From Mycolicibacterium porcinum (lineage in GTDB: Bacteria; Actinomycetota; Actinomycetes; Mycobacteriales; Mycobacteriaceae), in contig MSTD01000032.1 of assembly GCA_001942045.1 (NCBI GenBank), forward strand, positions 1 to 36,625: 36,625 nucleotides of DNA, in the 5' to 3' direction. The position numbers and the translations under genes were made by a program. The notes below the pieces were generated by a model. That model worked only from the letters and a program-made list of their open reading frames with translations. It had not been told where the DNA came from and made no database searches. This document shows positions 1-8,693 of this stretch, in pieces (within the stretch, counting starts at the first letter, position 1; every line of letters begins with the position of its first letter).

Positions 1-31
1 CCACCACAACCGAAGGTTTCAGACAATCGAT

Positions 32-601
32 CTACACAGAAAACTTGACACGCTCCCCGCCCAGCCGGGTCCGGGTCCGCATCTGCAGGCCGTGCCGCGC
101 GCAGACGTCGTCGAGTTCGCCGGGATTCACCAACCGGAACGGTGACCGGTCGAGCCGGTGGATCGCCGTCGCCATCGGAGTGCGGGTCAGGTCGTAGCCG
201 GTGAACACGCCACCCGGCCGCAACACCCGGGCGATCTCGGCGATCGCCTTCTCCCACTCCACGATGTGGTGCAGCATCAGGCAACTGAGCACCGAGTCGA
301 AGGAGTCGTCGGCGAACGGCAGGTCGGTGGCGTCGGCCCCGCGCACCGTCACATCCGGGAATCTCTGCAGACGCCGGGCCGCGGTGCGCACCATGGCCGG
401 GTCGAAGTCCGTCGCGGTGATAGCCAGCTCCGGGTTCGCCTGCCGCAGTCGAACTGCGATATCGCCACTGCCCGAGCCGATTTCGAGCACATCGTGGCCC
501 AGCCGATCGACCGGGATGCTGCCGAGCACTGCCTGCCCGGTTCCCGTTCGCCACAGCGCCGTCTTGCAGAAGGCGCGCTCGACCTGTGACATTGCCGGCA
601 T
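32..601 (-). CDS. Class I SAM-dependent methyltransferase
   Basis: This 189-residue protein has a single Rossmann-type SAM-binding fold. Motif I is LEIGSGSGD at about residues 39-47. An acidic ribose-binding residue follows in TDFDPAM, then DATDLPF, and a motif IV-like stretch DSVLSCLMLHH. It resembles the UbiE/Methyltransf_11 group that acts on small molecules or lipids, but the acceptor cannot be told. The start is supported by AGGAG about 6 nt upstream of the ATG; a second Met is at residue 4. It lies 73 bp downstream of the AraC-type regulator gene on the same strand, so co-transcription or control by that regulator is plausible. At 189 residues it is short for the family but ends in a proper stop. 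Confidence 0.8.
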   Translation of the reverse strand: MPAMSQVERAFCKTALWRTGTGQAVLGSIPVDRLGHDVLEIGSGSGDIAVRLRQANPELAITATDFDPAMVRTAARRLQRFPDVTVRGADATDLPFADDSFDSVLSCLMLHHIVEWEKAIAEIARVLRPGGVFTGYDLTRTPMATAIHRLDRSPFRLVNPGELDDVCARHGLQMRTRTRLGGERVKFSV

Positions 602-674
602 GTGAGCTCCTGTCGTGGTGGGGTTCCAGGATCGCGCGGTGCCCCGGCTCAGCGCTTGAATGGATCCGTCCGGT

Positions 675-1421
675 TCAGCTCAATGCCCGTGCCACGGCGC
701 TGGGGGCGATGCCGGTCAGCTCACGGCACACCCGGGTGGCGTGCGGTCCGTCGGCGAAACCGGCCAGATGCGCCGCATCGGTGATCGACGCTCCCGCACC
801 GAGATGCTCGAGCGCGGCCAGCAGGCGCGTCCACCGTGCCATCGCGCCGAACGACGCCCCGGTCTGTTTACGGAAAAGCCGGCCCAGGTGGTCCGCCGAC
901 ATCGCCACCTCGCCGGCGACCGACCCCAGATCGGTGCGCCTCGGGACCCGGGCGGTGACGAGTTCGATCGCCGCTCGCACCTGCGGGTGCACCGCCGCCG
1001 GCGCGCGATCGGCCCGCCCGAGCAGCCCGTCGATGACCATGTCCGCCGCACCGGCCAGATCCTCAGCTCGCACCGCGCCGGTCACCGCCGCAACCAGTGA
1101 ATCGACATCGTCGATCGCCCACAGGCCGCGATGGTGGCCGTGCGACTCGATCACGGCGTTGAGCGTTGTCGCAGTGGATGTTTCAGCACCCAGATACACC
1201 GACAGCGCCGCACTGGCACCGCCAGGCCGCATCGCATGCCGGGTGCCGCCGGCCACCGCCGCGACGGAGCAGCGCTGTTCGGTGCCGTCGCCGGCCACCA
1301 GCACCAATGGACCATCGATCCCGACCGCGAGCTGCACCGCGGGATGGTGGTGCACCTCGATGTCGCCGAACGAACCCACCACCGCCGTCATGCCGGGCCT
1401 GGTGAGCCAGCTGCCGCCCAT
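675..1421 (-). CDS. AraC-family transcriptional regulator
   Basis: The protein has 248 residues. The last 100 or so form an AraC-type double helix-turn-helix: a first helix pair around SVAGEVAMSADHLGRLFRKQ and a second around ITDAAHLAGFADGPHATRVC. The N-terminal half (HHHPAVQLAVGIDG) looks like a small cupin-type sensing domain. Its ligand is unknown. The ATG at 1421 follows a TAGCCT -10-like hexamer by 5 nt, which fits a leaderless start; Met11 is an alternative. The gene is divergent from msrB with 89 bp between them and is followed on the same strand by the methyltransferase at 32-601, its most likely local target. Confidence 0.8.
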   Translation of the reverse strand: MGGSWLTRPGMTAVVGSFGDIEVHHHPAVQLAVGIDGPLVLVAGDGTEQRCSVAAVAGGTRHAMRPGGASAALSVYLGAETSTATTLNAVIESHGHHRGLWAIDDVDSLVAAVTGAVRAEDLAGAADMVIDGLLGRADRAPAAVHPQVRAAIELVTARVPRRTDLGSVAGEVAMSADHLGRLFRKQTGASFGAMARWTRLLAALEHLGAGASITDAAHLAGFADGPHATRVCRELTGIAPSAVARALS

Positions 1422-1426
1422 ACCGC

Positions 1427-1432
1427 AGGCTA
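1427..1432 (-). promoter_or_regulatory. Candidate -10 box (TAGCCT) of the AraC-type gene
   Basis: On the minus strand TAGCCT matches the mycobacterial TANNNT -10 pattern and lies 5 nt before the ATG. Transcription could start at or next to the start codon. The spacing is slightly short, so this is one of the weaker leaderless candidates here. Confidence 0.35.
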
Positions 1433-1498
1433 TCGCGCCGACGGCGGCCCGCGCTTGTACGGATCCGTCGTACCTGGCGCGCAGCGGCGGACACCACG

Positions 1499-1504
1499 TA
1501 ATTT
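1499..1504 (+). promoter_or_regulatory. Candidate leaderless -10 box (TAATTT) of msrB
   Basis: TAATTT is followed by exactly 6 nt and then the msrB ATG, so the predicted transcript begins at the start codon. No Shine-Dalgarno sequence is present, which agrees with a leaderless mRNA. Confidence 0.55.
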
Positions 1505-1510
1505 GGGTTC

Positions 1511-1927
1511 ATGACGACCGACGGTCCCAAGCTGCAACTGACCGATGACGAGTGGCGCGAGAAGCTGAGCCCCGAGGAGTTCGCGGTGCTGCGCCGGGCC
1601 GGCACCGAACGGCCCTTCACCGGCGAGTACACCGACACCAAGACCGAAGGCGTGTACGAGTGCCGGGCCTGCGGCGCCGAGTTGTTCCGCAGTACCGAGA
1701 AGTTCGAATCCCATTGCGGGTGGCCGTCGTTCTTCGATCCGGCCGATTCGGCCGCGGTGATCCTGCGGCCGGATACCTCACTCGGCATGCGCCGCGTCGA
1801 AGTGCTGTGCGCCAACTGCCACAGCCATCTGGGCCACGTGTTCGAAGGTGAGGGCTACCCCACCCCGACCGATCAGCGGTACTGCATCAACTCCATCTCA
1901 CTGAAGCTGGTGCCCAAGACCGCCTGA
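1511..1927 (+). CDS. msrB: Peptide-methionine (R)-S-oxide reductase MsrB
   Basis: MsrB reduces the R-epimer of methionine sulfoxide in proteins, using thioredoxin as reductant. The 138-residue protein is full length for the family. Zinc-binding pairs are C51-x2-C54 (CRACG) and C100-x2-C103 (CANCH). The catalytic cysteine is C125 in [10 protein letters not shown]69, just before GWPSF, is at the place where many MsrBs carry the resolving cysteine. The conserved HLGHVF block is present. There is no signal peptide, so it is cytoplasmic. It is read convergently with the next methyltransferase, with 9 bp between stops. The start codon directly follows a -10 box, suggesting leaderless expression. 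Confidence 0.95.
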   Translation: MTTDGPKLQLTDDEWREKLSPEEFAVLRRAGTERPFTGEYTDTKTEGVYECRACGAELFRSTEKFESHCGWPSFFDPADSAAVILRPDTSLGMRRVEVLCANCHSHLGHVFEGEGYPTPTDQRYCINSISLKLVPKTA

Positions 1928-1936
1928 GGCCGGGCG

Positions 1937-2680
1937 TCAGTCGGCGCGGGTGGCGTGCACCTCCCAGAACGGCATGTGCACCCGGCCGTCGACCAGCCAC
2001 GGTTCGATCACGCGCAACCGCTCCAGCAACGGGCCCATCTGGTCAGCCATGTCGGGGTCGCGCGCGGCCATCGTCTCGAAGGCCTCGACGCTGACATTGC
2101 CCTGATACGTGGTGGTGCCGAGATAGGTGATCTCCCAGCCGGCGTCCGGGAGCACCTCGCGGAAATCCTCAGCGGTCATCGAACGCGGCATCTTGAAGCC
2201 GTTGACGTTGTGCTCACCGAACTCGTACATGTACAGCCGCGCACCGGGTTTCGTGGCCCGGTGCAGTGCCCGCACATACGACTTCTGCAGTTCGGGCTCG
2301 CCGGTGAAGACGTGGTAGAACGCGGTGTCGACGACGGTGTCGAACGTCCCCTCCAGCCCGTCGAGCTTCGTGGCGTCGGCCACCCGGAAATCCACCGACA
2401 CGCCGGCCTTCCGCGCGTTCTGCCGAGCCCGCTCGATCGCGGCGGGTGAAGCGTCGATACCTGTGGCCGACAATCCTTTTGACGCGTAGTGGATGGCGTG
2501 GTGGCCGGGCCCTGTGCCGGGATCGAGCACCTCACCCTTGACGGCGCCCAGCGCGACGAGCTGCTGCACGACCGGCTGCGGCCCACCGATGTCCCACGGG
2601 GTCGCGGCCGGCAGTCCGTGCGATGTCCGCTCGTCGCGGTACATCTCTTCGAACCGATCGGATTCTTGCGGAGCAGTCAT
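1937..2680 (-). CDS. Class I SAM-dependent methyltransferase next to the haem genes
   Basis: This 247-residue protein has a clear SAM-binding fold: motif I VLDPGTGPGH at residues 51-60, the acidic residue in GIDASP, and FRVADATKL. The usual DxGxGxG motif reads D-P-G-T-G-P-G, and TAFYHVF follows in the motif IV area. A C-terminal cap (residues 150-247) is typical of the small-molecule/thiopurine-like methyltransferases found beside hemQ in mycobacteria (Rv2675c position, from memory). The substrate is unknown. It lies 36 bp downstream of hemQ on the same strand but seems to have its own leaderless promoter, so it need not depend on the hem operon. Confidence 0.8.
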   Translation of the reverse strand: MTAPQESDRFEEMYRDERTSHGLPAATPWDIGGPQPVVQQLVALGAVKGEVLDPGTGPGHHAIHYASKGLSATGIDASPAAIERARQNARKAGVSVDFRVADATKLDGLEGTFDTVVDTAFYHVFTGEPELQKSYVRALHRATKPGARLYMYEFGEHNVNGFKMPRSMTAEDFREVLPDAGWEITYLGTTTYQGNVSVEAFETMAARDPDMADQMGPLLERLRVIEPWLVDGRVHMPFWEVHATRAD

Positions 2681-2687
2681 GCCCGCG

Positions 2688-2693
2688 AGGGTA
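2688..2693 (-). promoter_or_regulatory. Candidate leaderless -10 box (TACCCT) of the methyltransferase
   Basis: TACCCT on the minus strand is followed by 7 nt and then the ATG at 2680. There is no Shine-Dalgarno in that gap. This suggests the methyltransferase can be transcribed apart from hemE-hemY-hemQ. Confidence 0.45.
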
Positions 2694-2716
2694 GACCCGC
2701 TAACTAAAATCCCTGG

Positions 2717-3412
2717 TCAGGGCAGCTTGGCGACCAGATCCTCGACGCTGACCCGCGGACCGGTGAAGAACGGCGTCTCCTCGCGGGTGTGGCGACGGGC
2801 GTCGGTGGCCCGCAGATCGCGCATCAGGTCGACGATGCGGTGCAGCTCGGGTGCCTCGAAGGCCAGGATCCACTCGTAGTCGCCCAGGGCGAACGCGGGC
2901 ACCGTGTTGGCCCGCACGTCCTTGTAGCCGCGGGCGGCCATGCCGTGCTCGGACAGCATGCGACGACGCTCCTCGTCGGGCAACAGGTACCACTCGTAGG
3001 ACCGGACGAACGGGTACACGCAGATGTAGTTGCCCGGGTCCTCGCCGGCCAGGAACGCCGGGATGTGGCTCTTGTTGAACTCGGCCGGACGGTGCAGCGC
3101 CACGCTGCTCCACACCGGGTCGCTGATCCGGCCCAACGCAGTGGTGCGGCGGAAGTCCGAGTAGGTCGCCTGCAGCGCCTCGACGGTCGCGGCGTGGGTC
3201 CACACCATGAAGTCGGCGTCGGCCCGCAGACCGGCGACGTCGTACAGGCCGCGCACGACCACGCCACGCTCTTCCTGAGTCTTGAAGAACGCCGCGGCTT
3301 CTTCGGTGATCTGGGTGCGTTCCTCGCCGAGCTCCCCCGGGCTCACCGCGAACACCGAGAACATCAGGTAGCGGATCGTGGAGTTGAGTTCGTCGTAGTC
3401 GAGCTTGGCCAT
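2717..3412 (-). CDS. hemQ: Coproheme decarboxylase HemQ (chlorite-dismutase family)
   Basis: HemQ carries out the last step of the coproporphyrin-dependent haem pathway, the H2O2-driven decarboxylation of two propionates of coproheme to give haem b. The 231-residue protein starts at MAKLDYDEL; the frame runs open further upstream but inside hemY. Y133 in [10 protein letters not shown] is the likely catalytic tyrosine, and H156 in [10 protein letters not shown] the proximal haem ligand. The fold is the chlorite-dismutase ferredoxin-like pair, but the arginine of true chlorite dismutases is not obvious. The start lies 4 bp after the hemY stop, so it is translationally close-coupled within hemE-hemY-hemQ. 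Confidence 0.92.
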   Translation of the reverse strand: MAKLDYDELNSTIRYLMFSVFAVSPGELGEERTQITEEAAAFFKTQEERGVVVRGLYDVAGLRADADFMVWTHAATVEALQATYSDFRRTTALGRISDPVWSSVALHRPAEFNKSHIPAFLAGEDPGNYICVYPFVRSYEWYLLPDEERRRMLSEHGMAARGYKDVRANTVPAFALGDYEWILAFEAPELHRIVDLMRDLRATDARRHTREETPFFTGPRVSVEDLVAKLP

Positions 3413-3416
3413 ACGC

Positions 3417-4772
3417 CTATCGTGCCACGCCGCTGTACACCAGTTCCGCGGCCGCCCGGGTGGCGGTGCCCACACACGCCGGCACCCCGATCCCGTCCAG
3501 ATAACCGCCCGCCACCGCGAGCGTCGGCGGCAGCCCCGCACGCAGTTCGGCGACCAGATCTAGGTGGCCGGGGCCGTACTGCGGCATCGCGTCGATCCAC
3601 CGGTGCACATGGCTGTCCACCGGCTCCACCGCCACCCCGAACAGCGCGTTCAGATCGCGCGCCGCCCAGGCCAGCAGGTCGTCATCGCCGGTGTTTGCAG
3701 CCATATCGTCGCCGTAGCGGCCGAAAGACAACCGAACCATCTCGACGTTGCCGCGCCGGCCCCACTTGCGCGAGGACATCGTGATCGCCTTGGCGTTGAG
3801 CCGTTCCCCCGCGGCCACCAGCACCCCGGACTGCTGAGGCAACGGCGTGCCGCCCGGCAGCGCCAGGGCCACCACCGCCGCCGAGGCCACCCGGATCCGC
3901 CGGGCCGCCGCCGCCGTGCGCGGGGCGATGTGTTCGATGAGCGACGGCAGGTGCGGGGCCGGGACCGCCAGCATCACCGCGTCGGCGTACCAACTCGCGC
4001 CCTCGTCGTCGAGCACCGACCAGCCCTGTCCACGGCGGTCCACCCGCACCGCGGCGACCTGCGCCCACCGCACATCGGCGCGCCGACGCAGCTCCTCCAG
4101 CAGCACCGTGTAGCCACCGTCGACGGCACCGAACACCGGCGCGTCCGACGGTGGCGGCAGCGCCTCACGCACCGCGTCGGTAAGGCTGCGAGCCCCGCGA
4201 TCCAGGGCGGCCGCCAGCGACGGCACCGCCGAACGCAACCCGATCGTCGCCGAGGATCCGGCGTACACACCGGTGAGCAGCGGGTCCACGGACCTGGTCA
4301 CCACCTGTGGACCGAACCGGTCACCGACAAGCTCGGCGACCGCCGGATCGGCGCCGCGGTTCCACCGCAGCGGCCGGTTGCGCTCGTCGAGGATGCGCGC
4401 CACCGTCTCGTCGTCGACCAGCCCGAGCAGGGACGACGCCTGGGCCGGTATGCCCTGCAGGGTGCCCTGCGGCAGCTGATGTAGCCGGGCACCGCTGTAG
4501 ATCAGCGGCCGGGTGCCGACGGGGCTGATCTGACGACCGGCCAGACCCAGCTCGGCGAGCAGATCCGACATCTCGGGCCGGCGGACGATGAATGCCTCGG
4601 CCCCGACATCGAACGGTTGCCCGCCGACCCGCTCGGTGCGCAGCACCCCGCCGAGCCGGTCAGCCGGGTCGAGCAGCGTGATCTGAGCCCGCGGCCCGGC
4701 CGCGAGCCGCAACCGGTACGCCGCGACGAGGCCTGAAATGCCGCCGCCGACAACGCAATAGGTGGCACTCAC
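3417..4772 (-). CDS. hemY: Coproporphyrinogen III oxidase / protoporphyrinogen oxidase family (HemY/CgoX)
   Basis: This FAD flavoprotein removes six electrons from the porphyrinogen ring. In actinobacteria with HemQ its substrate is expected to be coproporphyrinogen III. The 451-residue protein begins with the dinucleotide-binding motif GGGISGL (residues 9-15), followed by DRLGG and FDVGAEAF, all typical of the family. The C-terminal FAD-contact block is around [16 protein letters not shown]. The GTG start at 4772 overlaps the hemE stop in a GTGA, which decides it over a longer open frame running back into hemE. There is no transmembrane segment, so it is probably cytoplasmic. It sits between hemE and hemQ in a tight operon. 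Confidence 0.92.
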   Translation of the reverse strand: MSATYCVVGGGISGLVAAYRLRLAAGPRAQITLLDPADRLGGVLRTERVGGQPFDVGAEAFIVRRPEMSDLLAELGLAGRQISPVGTRPLIYSGARLHQLPQGTLQGIPAQASSLLGLVDDETVARILDERNRPLRWNRGADPAVAELVGDRFGPQVVTRSVDPLLTGVYAGSSATIGLRSAVPSLAAALDRGARSLTDAVREALPPPSDAPVFGAVDGGYTVLLEELRRRADVRWAQVAAVRVDRRGQGWSVLDDEGASWYADAVMLAVPAPHLPSLIEHIAPRTAAAARRIRVASAAVVALALPGGTPLPQQSGVLVAAGERLNAKAITMSSRKWGRRGNVEMVRLSFGRYGDDMAANTGDDDLLAWAARDLNALFGVAVEPVDSHVHRWIDAMPQYGPGHLDLVAELRAGLPPTLAVAGGYLDGIGVPACVGTATRAAAELVYSGVAR

Positions 4773-5830
4773 AGCGAGTGCACCAGCGTCACCGCCTCGG
4801 TGATGATGCCGGGATCGGTCGCCGGCAGCACACCGTGGCCCAGATTGAAGACGTGACCGGCCGCCCCGGCCGCCACCGCCGCGCGCCCGTCCTCCACCAC
4901 CCGTCGCACCGCCGCCTCGGCCACCGGCCAACCCGCGAGCAGCACGACCGGATCGAGGTTGCCCTGCAGCGCGGTCCCGGGTTTGACCCGCGCCGCGGCA
5001 TCGACCAGAGAGGTGCGCCAGTCCACCCCGACCATGGTGGCCGGTGCCGGGCCCAGCGCCTCGGACATCGCCCCCAACAACTCGGCGGTGCCGACCCCGA
5101 AATGCGTCATCGGCACACCCGCCCCGGCCAGGGCGGCGAACACCCGCGTCGTATGCGGCAGCACGTAGGTGCGGTAATCGGCCAGCGACAGCGTCCCGGC
5201 CCAGGAATCGAACACCTGCAGGGCGTCCACCCCGGCGTCGACCTGGGCCTGCAGGAATGCGATGGTCAGATCGGTCAGCGCACTCATCAGGGCGTGCCAG
5301 GTGGCGCTCTCCCCGAGCATCATCGCCTTGGTGCGCTCATGGTGGCGGCTGGGGCCGCCCTCCACCAGATAGGACGCCAGCGTGAACGGCGCGCCGGCGA
5401 AGCCGATCAGCGGCACGTCGCCCAACTCCTGCACCAGCATCGAGACGGCCTCGGTGACCGGTGAAACCTGGGCCGGTTCAAGTGGTTTCATGCCCTCGAC
5501 ATCGGTGACCGACCGGATCGGGTGTTCGATGACCGGCCCCACGTCGGGAACGATGTCCAGACCGATCCCGGCGGCCTTCAGCGGCACCACGATGTCGGAG
5601 AACAGGATCGCCGCGTCGACGCCGTGCCTGCGTACCGGTTGCAGCGTGATCTCGCAGACCAGTTCGGGGTCGAAGCAGGCCTCCAGCATCCGGTGCTGGG
5701 CACGCAGCGCGCGATACTCCGGCAACGAGCGGCCGGCCTGCCGCATGAACCACACCGGCACACGGTGGGGGGTGCGGCCGCTCGCGGCGGCGAGATACGG
5801 GGAATCGGGCAGCTCCCGGCGGGTATTCAT
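4769..5830 (-). CDS. hemE: Uroporphyrinogen III decarboxylase
   Basis: HemE decarboxylates the four acetate side chains of uroporphyrinogen III to give coproporphyrinogen III. The 353-residue length is normal. The first signature is [14 protein letters not shown], with the substrate-contacting R30 and R34. The catalytic aspartate is D79 in LFSDIVVPL. The second signature is [12 protein letters not shown]. The ATG is preceded by AGGAG, 5 nt upstream, so this mRNA has a leader. It is the first gene of hemE-hemY-hemQ and is divergent from the DUF3000 gene across 110 bp. In M. tuberculosis I remember echA15 in that gap; here there is no room for it. Confidence 0.96.
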   Translation of the reverse strand: MNTRRELPDSPYLAAASGRTPHRVPVWFMRQAGRSLPEYRALRAQHRMLEACFDPELVCEITLQPVRRHGVDAAILFSDIVVPLKAAGIGLDIVPDVGPVIEHPIRSVTDVEGMKPLEPAQVSPVTEAVSMLVQELGDVPLIGFAGAPFTLASYLVEGGPSRHHERTKAMMLGESATWHALMSALTDLTIAFLQAQVDAGVDALQVFDSWAGTLSLADYRTYVLPHTTRVFAALAGAGVPMTHFGVGTAELLGAMSEALGPAPATMVGVDWRTSLVDAAARVKPGTALQGNLDPVVLLAGWPVAEAAVRRVVEDGRAAVAAGAAGHVFNLGHGVLPATDPGIITEAVTLVHSL

Positions 5831-5926
5831 CGGCTCCTATGGTGCCATGTGCCCGCGGGCGCAGACCGTTGCCGGTTCGTGACGCCCCCATACGGCGCGC
5901 CTGCGTCCTGTCCTGACAGTATCCGC

Positions 5927-5932
5927 TAGCGT
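5927..5932 (+). promoter_or_regulatory. Candidate leaderless -10 box (TAGCGT) of the DUF3000 gene
   Basis: TAGCGT is followed by 8 nt and then the GTG start at 5941, with no ribosome-binding site between. On the other strand TACTGT (5916-5921) could serve hemE, which would give it a leader of about 80 nt; that second site is weak. Confidence 0.4.
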
Positions 5933-5940
5933 CAAACGCC

Positions 5941-6522
5941 GTGACCTCTGCCGAACCGGCCCAGTTCCGGACGGCGGTGGCGGCGATGAATGCCACCACC
6001 GTGCGGCCCGAAATCGAACTGGGTCCGATACGCCCGCCACAGCGGTTGGCGCCTTACAGCTACGCGCTGGGCGCCGAGGTCCGACATCCCGACGTGGCGG
6101 TCGTCCCGGAGCGTTCCGAGGGTGACGCATTCGGCCGGCTGATTTTGCTGCACGACCCCGACGGAGCCGAAGCCTGGGACGGCACCATGCGGCTGGTCGC
6201 CTACATCCAGGCCGACCTGGATTCCAGTGAGGCCGTCGACCCGCTGCTGCCCGAGGTGGCCTGGAGCTGGCTCGTGGACGCCCTGGAGTCACGCGCCGAG
6301 CACGTCACCGCACTCGGCGGCACCGTCACCGCCACCACCTCGGTGCGCTACGGTGACATATCCGGCCCACCGCGGGCACACCAGCTCGAGCTGCGTGCCT
6401 CCTGGACCGCGACCGATCTGGAGTTGGGACCGCATGTGGAGGCATTCTGTGAAGTGCTTGAGCACGCCGCAGGGTTGCCCCCGGCAGGTGTGACCGACCT
6501 GAGTTCCCGTACCCGCGCTTGA
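5941..6522 (+). CDS. DUF3000 family protein
   Basis: The protein has 193 residues and no signal peptide or membrane segment. It matches my memory of the actinobacterial DUF3000 family, which lies directly upstream of the RNase D-like gene (Rv2680 position). Recognisable stretches are GPIRPPQRLAPYSYALGAEV and a C-terminal SWTATDLELGPHVEAFCEVLE. The function is not known. The GTG start is chosen because it follows a -10 box at leaderless spacing. The stop is one base before the ATG of the next gene, so the two are almost certainly co-transcribed and may work together in RNA metabolism. Confidence 0.8.
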   Translation: MTSAEPAQFRTAVAAMNATTVRPEIELGPIRPPQRLAPYSYALGAEVRHPDVAVVPERSEGDAFGRLILLHDPDGAEAWDGTMRLVAYIQADLDSSEAVDPLLPEVAWSWLVDALESRAEHVTALGGTVTATTSVRYGDISGPPRAHQLELRASWTATDLELGPHVEAFCEVLEHAAGLPPAGVTDLSSRTRA

Positions 6523-6523
6523 A

Positions 6524-7774
6524 ATGATCGACGAAGACCCAGACTCTGCCGAGCCCGACGAGGCCGAAGCAACCCCACTGCTGCACCCCGCCGAAGGGGT
6601 GCCCGAAGTCTGTGTCACATCCGGTGAAATATCTTCCGCAGCAACATCTCTCGCCAAAGGCAGTGGGCCTTTCGCGATCGACGCCGAACGTGCGTCCGGC
6701 TTCCGCTACTCCAACCGCGCATACCTGGTGCAGATCCGCCGCGCCGGTTCGGGAACGGCCCTGATCGACCCGGTCAACCACGGCGGCTCCCCCATCGATG
6801 CGATGGCGCCGGTGGCCGAAGCCCTGGCCACCGATGAATGGGTGCTGCATGCCGCCGACCAGGACCTGCCGTGCCTGGCCGAGATCGGCCTGCGCCCGGG
6901 CAAGCTCTACGACACCGAGCTGGCAGGCCGCCTGGCCGGCTTCGAACGGGTCAACCTGGCCGCCATGGTGCAACGGTTACTCGGCCTGCAGTTGATGAAG
7001 GGACACGGTGCGGCCGACTGGTCCAAGCGGCCGCTGCCGCCGGAATGGCTCAACTACGCCGCCCTGGATGTCGAGGTGCTGTTGGAACTGCGCGACGCCA
7101 TCGCCGCAGTCCTCGAAGAGCAGGGTAAAACCGACTGGGCCACACAAGAATTCGAGTATCTGCGTACCTACGTGGCACAGCCCACCCGGCGTGACCGCTG
7201 GCGGCGCACCTCCGGCATCCACAAGGTCCGCAACCCGCAGGCACTTGCCGCCGTGCGCGAGCTGTGGACCACCCGCGACACCATCGCCCGCGGCCGCGAC
7301 ATCGCACCGGGGCGCATCCTGCCCGACTCGGCGATCATCAACGCCGCCACCGCCGATCCCAAGACCGTCGACGAGCTCATCGCGCTGCCGGTCTTCGGAG
7401 GTTCGAAACAGCGCAAGAGCGCGAAGGTGTGGCTGGACGCGCTGAACCGGGCGAGGGAGAGCACCGAGCCGGTTGAGGCCAACGAGGCCCAGAGCGGCCC
7501 GCCCCCGGCGGCCCGTTGGGCCAGGCGCAAGCCGGAAGCCGCCGCGCGCCTCGAAGCCGCGCGCGCCGGCCTGGCCGAACTGTCGGAGCGCGTGTCCGTG
7601 CCTGCCGAGAACCTGATCACCCCCGAGGTGGTGCGCCGGCTGTGCTGGGACTGGCATCCCGTCGGCGATGTGGCCACCGCGGTGTCGGAGTTCCTCGTCG
7701 AGGCCAACGTCCGGCCCTGGCAGCGGGAGCTGACGGTGCCGGTGCTGACCAAGGCGCTCAGTTCCGCTGCGTGA
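6524..7774 (+). CDS. RNase D-like 3'-5' exoribonuclease with HRDC domain
   Basis: The N-terminal half is a DEDDy exonuclease. D53 and E55 lie in FAIDAER, D114 in HAADQDL, and the YxxxD motif is Y178-AAL-D182, so all four metal-binding acids and the tyrosine are present. An HRDC nucleic-acid-binding domain follows at about 230-310 (TRDTIARGRDIAPGRILPD). The tail beyond 320 is less conserved. Predicted role: trimming of structured RNA 3' ends in the cytoplasm. It starts one base after the DUF3000 stop. It converges with the downstream hydrolase, with only 3 bp between stop codons, so read-through is likely unless there is a factor-dependent stop. Confidence 0.88.
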   Translation: MIDEDPDSAEPDEAEATPLLHPAEGVPEVCVTSGEISSAATSLAKGSGPFAIDAERASGFRYSNRAYLVQIRRAGSGTALIDPVNHGGSPIDAMAPVAEALATDEWVLHAADQDLPCLAEIGLRPGKLYDTELAGRLAGFERVNLAAMVQRLLGLQLMKGHGAADWSKRPLPPEWLNYAALDVEVLLELRDAIAAVLEEQGKTDWATQEFEYLRTYVAQPTRRDRWRRTSGIHKVRNPQALAAVRELWTTRDTIARGRDIAPGRILPDSAIINAATADPKTVDELIALPVFGGSKQRKSAKVWLDALNRARESTEPVEANEAQSGPPPAARWARRKPEAAARLEAARAGLAELSERVSVPAENLITPEVVRRLCWDWHPVGDVATAVSEFLVEANVRPWQRELTVPVLTKALSSAA

Positions 7775-7777
7775 CGC

Positions 7778-8677
7778 TCACCCGCTCACCCGGTCGATGT
7801 GGGCCAGGAAATGCGTCAGCACCGCCTGCGGATCCTCGATCTGCGGCCAGTGTGCGATGTCGTCGGAGAGCATCACCACGTCGGGATCGGGAATCACCTC
7901 GAGATAGCGCTTCGCCATGTGCCGCCCCGAGTTCGGGTCCGACGGCCCGTCGATCAGCCGCATCGGCACCGTGGTCTCCCGCATCGCCCGCACCCACCGG
8001 TTCCGGTGCGTGTAGCGGTCGTTGACGAACCGGCCGACCTTGTGGACCACCCGCTTACCGTCGTTGTACTCCAGGATCTGGTGGAACTTCTCCATGAGCG
8101 CCGGCGACGGCTTGGTGTTCACCCCGAACATCTCGTTGATGGTCGGCTCCACGAGCCGGCGCGACAACCTACTGCCTTGCAACGGACTCATGATGTCGCC
8201 CAACGGCGTTCGTGACATCGCCTTCTGCAGCAGCCGCGGCGTGTAGGCCTCGTTGAACAAGCCGCCGTTGAGCCAGGTGATCGATTCGATGTTCAGCGCG
8301 CCGTAGGCCCGGTCACCGAATTCGTGGCGGGCCAACAATTCCTGGCCGACCGAGTCGCCCAGATCGTGGGCCAGCACGTGGGCGGTGCCGACCCCGAGGT
8401 GAGCCAGCAGCGCCTCGTGCATGTCGGCGTGGTCGGGCACCGAGTAACCGTAGGCCACGGGTTTGTCCGAGAAACCCATTCCGATCATGTCCGGCGCGAT
8501 GACGGTGAACCGCTCGGTTAGTGTGGGCCAGATCAGCGCCCAGTCCCAGGAGCTGAACGGATAGCCGTGGATCAGAAGGAGATTCGGCCCGCTGCCCTCG
8601 ACCCGGTAGAAGATGTCGAAGCCCAGGTAGTCGAAGAACTGCCCGGCGTCCTTCCAGCTCTGCAGTTCGGCGTCCAT
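7778..8677 (-). CDS. Alpha/beta hydrolase, epoxide hydrolase/dehalogenase type
   Basis: This 299-residue alpha/beta-fold enzyme has the oxyanion motif HGYP at 37-40. The nucleophile elbow is AHDLGDS, so the nucleophile is Asp105 and not serine. That points to the epoxide-hydrolase/haloalkane-dehalogenase branch. The acid is probably in RLIDGPSDP and the catalytic histidine is H276 in DDIAHWPQ. A cap region lies between about 130 and 220. It is cytoplasmic and the substrate is unknown. It starts 16 bp after the dxs stop but has its own candidate leaderless promoter inside the end of dxs. I do not remember a gene here in M. tuberculosis, so it may be a lineage-specific insertion. Confidence 0.82.
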   Translation of the reverse strand: MDAELQSWKDAGQFFDYLGFDIFYRVEGSGPNLLLIHGYPFSSWDWALIWPTLTERFTVIAPDMIGMGFSDKPVAYGYSVPDHADMHEALLAHLGVGTAHVLAHDLGDSVGQELLARHEFGDRAYGALNIESITWLNGGLFNEAYTPRLLQKAMSRTPLGDIMSPLQGSRLSRRLVEPTINEMFGVNTKPSPALMEKFHQILEYNDGKRVVHKVGRFVNDRYTHRNRWVRAMRETTVPMRLIDGPSDPNSGRHMAKRYLEVIPDPDVVMLSDDIAHWPQIEDPQAVLTHFLAHIDRVSG

Positions 8678-8683
8678 GTCGGC

Positions 8684-8689
8684 AGCTTA
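8684..8689 (-). promoter_or_regulatory. Candidate leaderless -10 box (TAAGCT) of the alpha/beta hydrolase
   Basis: TAAGCT on the minus strand is followed by 6 nt and the ATG at 8677. The box lies between the dxs stop codon and the hydrolase start, so the hydrolase may be expressed independently of dxs. Confidence 0.45.
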
Positions 8690-8693
8690 GGCG